DNA of 12,407 bases from DASPKX01 sp035627835 (GTDB lineage: Bacteria > Verrucomicrobiota > Verrucomicrobiia > Limisphaerales > SXQI01): NCBI GenBank assembly GCA_035627835.1, contig DASPKX010000138.1, positions 1 through 12,407 of the forward strand, written 5' to 3'. Both the position numbers and the translations under genes were made by a program. Below, one piece after another: positions 6,832-12,407 of this stretch. How positions within the stretch are numbered: position 1 is the first letter of the stretch; each line of letters opens with the position of its first letter. The notes beneath the pieces were generated by a model. That model did no database searches. It was not told the DNA's origin and was given only the letters and a program-made list of their open reading frames with translations.

Positions 6832-7514
6832 CTACGCGCTATCGTTCAGTTGCGAAGCGAAGTGACTCCGCGCTGATAGGCGTGGGAAGGTCATGATTTC
6901 TGCAACGTTCCGCCCGAGGGCTAGCACTTCATGCACGCTATATTCGATTTGTTGACCAAGGTTCTGCTCGCTGGTGAAAAACGTTCTTCCTAAAAACTCA
7001 TAGTTCAGCGCGTTGCGGCGATTGTGGTTGCCGTCGTAGTGAATCAAGGAGTTCCGCAACCTTGTGAAGAAGTCAAAAAAAGTTTTTCTTCTCTGGTGAA
7101 GAAACGATTAAGGCAGTTGAGGCCATCATCCATCTTTTCACGGGCAAACTCTGGGCGCAGTTCTTGCCGGTTTTTAAGGAGACTATCGATCAGGAGTTGA
7201 AAACGAGATGTCAAAAGATAAACGTCATTGAGGAAACTGCGGCGACTCTCATTTTGATGGGCAAGATCCAGACTTTTCAATTGATGCCCATTCAGAGCGA
7301 TGCGCATCGCCAACGTCGGCGGGATGACGCTTTCGTCGACGACGTCAATTGCGAATAAGTGTTCATCAGAGAGCCTCTTAATTTGAAAACTCCAAATGAG
7401 TTTGGATTGATAGAGAGCCAACGTCGTGGCGAGATTGCTTTGCAGGCCATCAAACAGCGCTGCCACACGCTGCGCCTTGGTTGGTAAACAGTGTTGAAAT
7501 GTGAAAGAGCTCAT
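6832..7514 (-). CDS. HEPN-like protein (candidate ribonuclease) interrupted by a homopolymer frameshift
   Basis: Two minus-strand frames form one protein. From ATG 7514 the first frame runs to the A7 run at 7075-7081 (T7 on the coding strand) and then soon stops. One extra base there joins it to the second frame, giving about 227 residues ending at the TAG at 6832. Across the joint the protein reads FFTREEKLFFDFFTRLRNS and then LIHYDGNHN. This contains RNSLIH (about residues 154-159), the R-N-x3-H form of the HEPN Rx4-6H motif, which in that superfamily forms the RNase active site. The rest is helical and soluble. HEPN proteins often serve in toxin-antitoxin or defence systems; that role is inference. 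No partner gene is adjacent. The ATG lacks a ribosome site, and another frame just upstream (LRKQAAFFRNELFHISTLF) also looks protein-like, so the true N-terminus may be lost or further scrambled at the repeat boundary 82 bp upstream. Confidence 0.55.
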
Positions 7515-7572
7515 TGCGGAAAAACGCGGCCTGTTTGCGTAGCGCGAGCACTACGCAGAGGTTAGCGTAACA

Positions 7573-7586
7573 CCTTTGTACAAAGG
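7573..7586. repeat. Perfect 14-bp palindrome next to the right segment boundary
   Basis: CCTTTGTACAAAGG is a perfect palindrome lying 10 bp inside the right copy of the 102-bp repeat. A shorter inverted repeat, GTTA-GCG-TAAC, sits just before it (7561-7571). It may be a protein-binding site of the element or chance. Confidence 0.6.
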
Positions 7587-7596
7587 CGATGATGGA

Positions 7597-7638
7597 CTCA
7601 TTGCGAACGAGACGCTCTACCAACTGAGCTACGACCCC
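7597..7638 (-). pseudogene. 5' half of tRNA-Ala (positions 1-42)
   Basis: These 42 bases are identical to the 5' part of the tRNA-Ala gene at 3168-3209. They include half of the acceptor stem, the D arm, the anticodon loop with CGC, and four of the five bases of the 3' anticodon-stem strand. The 3' half with the T arm and CCA is absent. No mature tRNA can form. Confidence 0.96.
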
Positions 7639-7655
7639 ATCCACCAGAAAGGCCT

Positions 7656-7684
7656 AAAATGGCGACCCTCCCGCACCTTGTCAA
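7656..7684 (-). promoter_or_regulatory. tRNA-Ala promoter, right copy, now facing into the accessory segment
   Basis: TTGACA at 7679-7684 and CATTTT at 7656-7661 (17-bp spacing) repeat the left promoter exactly. Transcription would begin near 7649, pass through the half tRNA and enter the HEPN-like gene at 7514. Confidence 0.5.
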
Positions 7685-7693
7685 AACGAAAGG

Positions 7694-8596
7694 TTAGCTC
7701 TTCCGAAACACCCAAACCGCGTTGTCACAAAGCCCGACCAGTTGCAGAAGTTGTTCCGCTCCGGCGTAGCCCCAGCGCAACGGCAACAGCCAACGATTCT
7801 CTTTCAGCGCAGTCGTCTTTGTGAGGAGTTCGGCGCGCTCTGAGTCCGAGGGAGCAGCCTGGCCACGCAGATCCTTTAGGATCACCGCTGGGTTAAAGTG
7901 CATTGTCGTGAAATACACCGGGTGCAATCCAGCCGGGGCGGCGCGACGGAGTGTCTCTCGGGTGAAGTAGTTGAGGTGCTGCGGGAGGATGTACCGGTAG
8001 CGCGCTCCCAGGATGCGAACTGCCAGTGACCTGTAGTTCGGCACGAGGACGAAGCATATGCCGCCGGGCTTTAGAACGCGCACAGCTTGCTCGAGGAAAG
8101 CGCGGGGTTCGGACACATGCTCAAGAACCGCCCAGAAAGTGACGGCATCGAACTCACCGGTGGCCCAGTCGGCATCGAGGAAGCTTTTCCGACGGATGGT
8201 GACACCTTGCTGCTCCGCGTAATCGAGCGCGGGTGAGGAGACATCCGTGCCAATCGCATCATAAGCGCCAGGGTAGCGTTGGTTCAGTTGGTAAAGAAAA
8301 GCGCCGGTGGAGCAACCCACATCGAGCACACGCCCGCTCACGCAAAAGCGGCGGAAGAGCCGCAGCTCGCGCGCGAATCGGACGGGGGAGTAGTCGCCGC
8401 GGAGTTTTGCGGGCGAGAGATAAAACGGACGGCCAGCGTCTTCGTAGTACGAGCCGTCCACGTAAGCGGCGGAAACAGGCGAAGCGTAAACCATGCTGCA
8501 ATTCATGCAGCGAACCAGCGCCAGCTCTGCTTTCGTGAGTTCCGGCTGCGACTCGGAACCGTCACAAACGGGGCAGCGTCGCTGGATGGATTTCAT
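7694..8596 (-). CDS. Class I SAM-dependent methyltransferase with N-terminal zinc-ribbon cysteines
   Basis: The 300-residue product begins with two CxxC pairs (CPVC at 8-11, CMNC at 30-33), likely a zinc ribbon. A Methyltransf_23-type Rossmann domain follows. Motif I is VLDVGCSTGAF (90-100), the acidic residue after strand 2 is in GTDVS (Asp118), FDAVTFWAVLEHV (149-161) forms the motif after strand 4, and LKPGG (175-179) is the usual post-motif turn. Proteins of this build often act in cell-surface sugar or small-molecule methylation, but the substrate here is unknown. The ATG at 8596 lies 3 bp after the argS stop, so translation is probably coupled. The stop codon lies just inside the 102-bp repeat; the C-terminus (VWVFRKS) seems intact. 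Confidence 0.9.
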   Translation of the reverse strand: MKSIQRRCPVCDGSESQPELTKAELALVRCMNCSMVYASPVSAAYVDGSYYEDAGRPFYLSPAKLRGDYSPVRFARELRLFRRFCVSGRVLDVGCSTGAFLYQLNQRYPGAYDAIGTDVSSPALDYAEQQGVTIRRKSFLDADWATGEFDAVTFWAVLEHVSEPRAFLEQAVRVLKPGGICFVLVPNYRSLAVRILGARYRYILPQHLNYFTRETLRRAAPAGLHPVYFTTMHFNPAVILKDLRGQAAPSDSERAELLTKTTALKENRWLLPLRWGYAGAEQLLQLVGLCDNAVWVFRKS

Positions 8597-8599
8597 GGC

Positions 8600-10333
8600 C
8601 TACATGCGCTCGATCGTTTCCAGGCCGAGCGTGTTCAACCCTGTCTTGAGCACGTCGCCCGTGAGCTTCAGCAACCCAAGGCGCGTCGCGCGCTCGTCCC
8701 CTTCAGCTTTAAGGACGGGGCATGCTTCGTAGAACTGCGCGAAGTAACCCGCGAGATCGTACAAATAGTTGCAGAGATAATTCGGGCGGTACTCATCTGC
8801 GACGGACTGCAGACTGAGGCCGAAGTTTAGCAGATGCTTTGCAAGCCGCAGCTCCTCCGGCGCGCGCAGGACAAACCCGGTGGTCTCGAACTTGGTCTCA
8901 GCTTCTGCCGAAGCGCCTTTGCGGAAGATGCTGCGGATGCGTGTGTAGGCGTAGAGAAGGTACGGAGCCGTGTTGCCGTTGAGCGCGAGCATCTTTTCCC
9001 AGCTGAACACGTAGTCGCTTTGGCGATTGGGCAGCAGGTCGGAGTATTTGATCGAGCCAAGGCCGATGATGCGGGCTGCTTCGCGCCGATCAGCCTCCGG
9101 CCAATCCGGATTCTTCTCGGTAACGACCGCGAGCGCGCGCTCCTCGGCTTCGTCGAGCAGCTCGCTCAATTTAATGTTCTCGCCAGACTTGGTCTTAAAA
9201 GGTTTCCCGTCATCGCGCAGGATCATGCCAAACCAAACATGCGCGAGGCGCACATCAGCTTCTGGATGCCAGCGGCGGAAGATAGCGAAGAGCTGCTTGA
9301 AGTGAAGTTGCTGGCGCGAGTCCGTGACGTAAACAATCTCCTGCGGATTCCACTCCTTCAGCCGATGCTGAAGCGTCGCGAGGTCCGTCGTGGTGTAATT
9401 GGCCGCCCCATCTCGTTTCTGAATGATGGCGGGCGTGCCTTTCAGCTCTGCGTCCGCTTCACCTTCAAAGAACGCGACCAAAGCGCCCTCACTTTCGGTG
9501 GCGATCCCTTTCTGCTGCAGATCAGCGACAACATCCTTGAGCAGCGGGTTGTAAAAGCTTTCGCCAAGGGTGTGGTCGAACTTCACGCCGAGACGATGGT
9601 AAATGCGGTCGAAGCTTTGGCGCGAAATGCGAATCATCTGTTGCCAGATGCGCAGGTTTTCGGGATCGCCATTTTGCAGCTTCACCAATTCCTGCCGCGC
9701 GCGATCGAGCACAGCGGGATCCTGCTCGCTGGCAGCATGAACTTCTTTGTAGAGGCGCTCCAACTCACTCAGCGGCTCATGCGACAAGGCGGTGGAGTCA
9801 AGGCGCTCCTTCCAACCAACAAGCAGCTTGCCGAATTGTGTGCCCCAATCGCCCAGATGGTTGTCTGTGATGACCTTGTGGCCGAGCAGGCGAAGCGTGC
9901 GCGTGAGGCAATCACCGAGGATGGTTGAGCGGATGTGCCCGACGTGCATGGCCTTCGCGACGTTGGGCGAGCTGAAATCGACAACAATCGTGCGCGGCTT
10001 TTCCGCTGGCGTGAAGAAAAGGTTCTTTCCCTGGGCCGCATCCATGAGCGCCTGGCCGAGAGCCTCGGGCTTTAGATGGAAGTTCAGGAAACCTGGGCCC
10101 GCCACTTCAACCGTGTCGCACCATTGGGCGACGTCGAGCTTCGCGCGCACATCGGTGGCGAGTTGGCGCGGGTTCATCTTCCGCGCTTTGGCCACGTTCA
10201 TCAAAGCGTTGCATTGATAATCGCCGAATTGCGGATCGGTGGTTGGACGGACGAGCAGGGCCTGGGTCTGCGCGTCAGGAATGACAGCGAGAACAGCCTG
10301 CCGGAGAGCAGATTCTAGAACTTCGTGGAGCAC
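8600..10333 (-). CDS. argS: Arginyl-tRNA synthetase
   Basis: This class I aminoacyl-tRNA synthetase activates arginine with ATP and charges tRNA-Arg in the cytoplasm. The 577-residue length is normal. The order is an N-terminal Arg_tRNA_synt_N domain (LLVRPTTDPQFGDYQCNA, residues 27-44), the catalytic domain with SSPNVAKAMHVGHIRSTILG containing the HIGH-type signature HVGH (130-133), and a KMSKS-equivalent in GKPFKTKSGENIKL (Lys380 onward), the degenerate form usual for ArgRS. A DALR anticodon-binding domain starts near YLLYAYTRIRSIFRKG and runs to the end. The start is a GTG at 10333 (MLHEVLES) 26 bp after the ptsN-like stop, without a clear Shine-Dalgarno sequence. It is the middle gene of a minus-strand operon: IIA protein, argS, methyltransferase. 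No damage is seen. Confidence 0.98.
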   Translation of the reverse strand: MLHEVLESALRQAVLAVIPDAQTQALLVRPTTDPQFGDYQCNALMNVAKARKMNPRQLATDVRAKLDVAQWCDTVEVAGPGFLNFHLKPEALGQALMDAAQGKNLFFTPAEKPRTIVVDFSSPNVAKAMHVGHIRSTILGDCLTRTLRLLGHKVITDNHLGDWGTQFGKLLVGWKERLDSTALSHEPLSELERLYKEVHAASEQDPAVLDRARQELVKLQNGDPENLRIWQQMIRISRQSFDRIYHRLGVKFDHTLGESFYNPLLKDVVADLQQKGIATESEGALVAFFEGEADAELKGTPAIIQKRDGAANYTTTDLATLQHRLKEWNPQEIVYVTDSRQQLHFKQLFAIFRRWHPEADVRLAHVWFGMILRDDGKPFKTKSGENIKLSELLDEAEERALAVVTEKNPDWPEADRREAARIIGLGSIKYSDLLPNRQSDYVFSWEKMLALNGNTAPYLLYAYTRIRSIFRKGASAEAETKFETTGFVLRAPEELRLAKHLLNFGLSLQSVADEYRPNYLCNYLYDLAGYFAQFYEACPVLKAEGDERATRLGLLKLTGDVLKTGLNTLGLETIERM

Positions 10334-10359
10334 GGTGATGAAGGGAGCGTGGGAAGCTC

Positions 10360-10830
10360 CTAAGGGCGAACGTCGCCGGGATTTTTAATGATGCGCAGCA
10401 TGGCCGCCGCGTCCGGGGCGTCCTCAAGGGCGCGCCGAAAATCTTTGTTGTGAAGCAGCTTGGCGATATTGGCCAGTGTGTGCAGATGCTTCTGGAATTG
10501 GCCTTGAGGAACGAGGAACAACATGACCAGCGTGACGGGCTGGTTGTCGAGCGCGTCAAAGTTCACACCCTTCTTCGAGCGGCCGAATGCGCCCGTCACT
10601 TCACCGATCAATTCGGTCGAGGCATGCGGGATGCCAATGCCGAAGCCGATGCCAGTGCTCATTGAGGTTTCGCGCTTTTTAACGACAGCAGTGATGGCCT
10701 CGCGATGCTCGGGTTTGATCTTCCCGCTCTCTATCAGGACGCCAATCAGCTCTTCAATCGCTTCCCAGCGATTGTTCGCGCGCAAATCCTCTACGATTTG
10801 CTCCTTTTGGAGGATGTCGCCCAGGTTCAT
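10360..10830 (-). CDS. PTS IIA (PtsN/EIIA-Ntr-like) protein
   Basis: The 156-residue product is a single PTS_EIIA_2 domain. Such proteins accept a phosphoryl group on a histidine from an HPr-like protein; stand-alone forms near housekeeping genes usually act in regulation (nitrogen, potassium, envelope) rather than sugar uptake. The phosphorylation site is in GIGFGIGIPHAST, with His69 as the acceptor. The following VMLFLVP and HLHTLANIAKLLHN also fit the family. The start ATG 10830 gives MNLGDILQKEQIV, the typical beginning. A longer reading to 11076 would only add the antisense of the divergent gene. It is the first gene of the operon with argS. No HPr or enzyme I gene is in the window. Confidence 0.92.
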   Translation of the reverse strand: MNLGDILQKEQIVEDLRANNRWEAIEELIGVLIESGKIKPEHREAITAVVKKRETSMSTGIGFGIGIPHASTELIGEVTGAFGRSKKGVNFDALDNQPVTLVMLFLVPQGQFQKHLHTLANIAKLLHNKDFRRALEDAPDAAAMLRIIKNPGDVRP

Positions 10831-10992
10831 AGAGACAATTCCGAGCAAAGGATTCGCCGAGGCTAGCGCGCATTTCAAGTGGAATTCTGGTAACCTTTCA
10901 AAATTCCTCGCGAAGCGGCCAGACCGGTCGCCGAGAAGACTCTGCTGATGTTGACGGAGCCACCGCGCGATTCCATTGTGAAGGCACACTGC
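10831..10992. promoter_or_regulatory. Divergent intergenic region between ptsN-like gene and FdhF/YdeP gene
   Basis: These 162 bp must contain promoters for both directions. The plus frame of the oxidoreductase is closed by stops at 10864 and 10891, so its start lies after that. I see no clear operator or promoter pair. Confidence 0.3.
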
Positions 10993-12407
10993 ATGTCGCA
11001 TCGAATCGTCAAAACCCGGCGCGAAAAGCTCCGCTCGCTCATTCCTTTCGGGCTGGGCAGCCGCAAGCCGAGGCACTTCACCGACATGCTGAAAGTCATT
11101 TGGGCCAACCGCGACAACCTTCCTTACGCATGGAAAGTCTTAAGCCGTGGTGTCTGTGATGGCTGCGCGCTTGGCGTCGCCGGGTTTCACGACTGGACCA
11201 TTGAGGGCGTTCATCTCTGCATGACGCGGCTGAACCTGCTCCGTCTGAACACCGTGGCAGAACTGGACCATTCGCTGCTTTCGGACGTTTCTAAGCTTGA
11301 GAAAATGACCAACGCGGAGCTGCGTGAACTCGGCCGGCTTGCTTATCCGATGCTCCGTCAAAAGGGCGCCCCTGGCTTTAAGCGCATCAACTGGGACGAA
11401 GCGCACGAACGGATGGCTGCAAGGATCCGCAACAGCGATCCGAAGCGGCTGGCATTCTTCATCACGTCGCGCGGGGTCACCAACGAGGTCTATTACGTGG
11501 CGCAGAAGGTCGCCCGATTCCTCGGCACCAACAATGTGGATAACGCCGCCCGCCTATGCCATGCGCCCTCCACTGCCGCCATGAAGCACGCCGTTGGCGT
11601 TGCTGCGACCACCTGCAGCTACTCTGATTGGTACAGCGCAAATCTTATTATCTTCTTCGGGGCAAATCCCGCCAACGACCAGCCAGTCACGACGAAGTAC
11701 CTGCACGAAGCCAAGGAGCGCGGCGCAAAGGTCGTCATGGTGAACCCTTTCCGCGAACCTGGGATGGAACGCTACTGGGTGCCGAGCACGATGAGCAGCG
11801 CCCTTTTCGGCACCGATATCGCGGATTATTTCTTCCCGGTGAGCCAGGGCGGCGACATTGCATTTCTGTACGGTGTTATCCGTGTGCTGCTGGAGAACGG
11901 GTGGGTTGATTCAGAATTTGTTCAAAAACACACGGCGGATCTTGAGCAACTAAGGCTCGCAGTCGCCCAGCTCGATTGGGCGACGTTGGAAGCGCAGTCC
12001 GGTCTGAAGCGCGAAAGCATGGTTGAATTCGCGGAGTTGATCCGCCACGCGAATCGCGCCGTGCTCGTCTGGAGCATGGGCATCACCCAACACACCTATG
12101 GCGCTGATGGTGTGAGCATGATTTTGAACCTCGGCCTGCTGCGCGGTTACGTGGGTCGTGAAGGCTGTGGCTTGATGCCCATTCGCGGGCATTCTTCAGT
12201 CCAGGGCGGCGCAGAAATGGGCGCGTATTCAACTGCCTTCCCAGGTGGAAAGCCCATCAACACCCAAACCGCGAAAGCCCTCAGCGATCATTACGGCTTC
12301 GAAATTCCCGAGTGGCCCGGGCTTACCGCCGTGGACATGGTCGAGGCTGCCGGACGTGGTGAGTTGGATCTGCTCTATTGCGTGGGCGGAAATTTTCTAC
12401 GCACCTT
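10993..12407 (+). CDS. FdhF/YdeP-family molybdopterin oxidoreductase, 3' end outside the window
   Basis: This is the N-terminal 471 residues of a bis-MGD molybdenum/tungsten oxidoreductase resembling formate dehydrogenase H and YdeP. GVCDGCALGVAGF carries Cys55 and Cys58, and HLCMTRLNLLRLNT adds Cys76, a cluster-binding region with only three obvious cysteines. After RINWDEAHERMAARI (the usual entry to domain II), NAARLCHAPST places Cys189 at the position of the selenocysteine of E. coli FdhH (VUHGPS), the likely metal ligand. The cofactor-binding stretches FFGANPANDQPV, AKVVMVNPFREPGM and the C-terminal MILNLGLLRGYVGREGCGLMPIRGHSSVQG are typical. The reaction cannot be fixed from sequence; YdeP-type proteins are poorly characterised. 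ATG 10993 (MSHRIVKTRREK) has AAGG 8 bp upstream; ATG 10948 is an alternative. The frame is open to the edge. No signal peptide is seen, so it is probably cytoplasmic. Confidence 0.92.
   Translation, partial: MSHRIVKTRREKLRSLIPFGLGSRKPRHFTDMLKVIWANRDNLPYAWKVLSRGVCDGCALGVAGFHDWTIEGVHLCMTRLNLLRLNTVAELDHSLLSDVSKLEKMTNAELRELGRLAYPMLRQKGAPGFKRINWDEAHERMAARIRNSDPKRLAFFITSRGVTNEVYYVAQKVARFLGTNNVDNAARLCHAPSTAAMKHAVGVAATTCSYSDWYSANLIIFFGANPANDQPVTTKYLHEAKERGAKVVMVNPFREPGMERYWVPSTMSSALFGTDIADYFFPVSQGGDIAFLYGVIRVLLENGWVDSEFVQKHTADLEQLRLAVAQLDWATLEAQSGLKRESMVEFAELIRHANRAVLVWSMGITQHTYGADGVSMILNLGLLRGYVGREGCGLMPIRGHSSVQGGAEMGAYSTAFPGGKPINTQTAKALSDHYGFEIPEWPGLTAVDMVEAAGRGELDLLYCVGGNFLRT

Larger units (their letters stand above)
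7597..7698. repeat. 102-bp direct repeat, right copy
   Basis: This is identical to 3168-3269 at a distance of 4429 bp. It contains the half tRNA, the tRNA promoter, and at its outer end the TAA stop codon of the methyltransferase (7694-7696). This copy is therefore still joined to its chromosomal upstream neighbour, which marks it as the original upstream side of the tRNA locus. Confidence 0.97.

Noticed and set aside
7450..7644. Minus-strand frame beginning MDGVVAQLVERLVRNE
   Set aside because: This is the well-known false protein produced by translating the 5' half of a tRNA gene. Only its last part (LRKQAAFFRNELFHIS) is mentioned as a possible displaced N-terminus of the HEPN-like gene.
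8834..9928. Long plus-strand frame of 364 codons
   Set aside because: It is the antisense of argS, which is a certain gene on the minus strand; the long frame follows from GC-rich codon use.
10831..11076. N-terminal extension of the ptsN-like gene
   Set aside because: The extra residues (MPRLAAAQPERNE and onward) are antisense of the divergent oxidoreductase; the family starts at MNLGDIL.

Overview
The window looks like a chromosomal segment of a moderately GC-rich bacterium of the PVC group, most likely Verrucomicrobiota. This rests on the secreted HzsA-like propeller protein, the ptsN-like/argS pairing and the IS4-type element. It is an inference from gene content, not a phylogenetic result.

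Left part (1-3209): a secreted beta-propeller protein resembling the hydrazine-synthase-alpha middle domain reads leftward off the window and carries one clear -1 frameshift. Divergent from it is a class II Fic protein (AMP-transferase type) with a C-terminal winged helix. A phased array of three 12-bp repeats follows fic, and then a complete tRNA-Ala(CGC) gene on the minus strand.

Centre (3270-7596): a 4.3-kb accessory segment is inserted at the tRNA-Ala gene. It is bounded by a perfect 102-bp direct repeat (3168-3269 and 7597-7698) that contains the tRNA promoter and the 5' 42 bases of the tRNA. The left copy completes a working tRNA; the right copy is a half tRNA. Inside are a long gene-free stretch, a 173-bp remnant of an IS4-family element, three small genes of unknown function (one soluble, one membrane, one membrane-anchored), a second IS copy with recognisable 18-bp ends but an internally deleted, frame-broken transposase, a poorly coding stretch, and a frameshifted gene whose product carries an RNxxxH motif typical of HEPN ribonucleases. 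No integrase is visible, so the segment looks non-autonomous and partly decayed.

Right part (7694-12407): a core minus-strand operon, ptsN-like IIA protein, argS, SAM methyltransferase, runs towards the tRNA-Ala locus. Before the insertion the tRNA would have lain about 55 bp beyond the methyltransferase stop. Divergent from ptsN is the start of a molybdenum/tungsten oxidoreductase of the FdhF/YdeP family, running off the right edge.

The most interesting signal is the tRNA-Ala duplication. A promoter and half tRNA are carried at each boundary, and the right-hand promoter copy now points into the HEPN-like gene. Two separate genes are broken by single missing bases in homopolymers, so sequencing error must be excluded before either is called a pseudogene.
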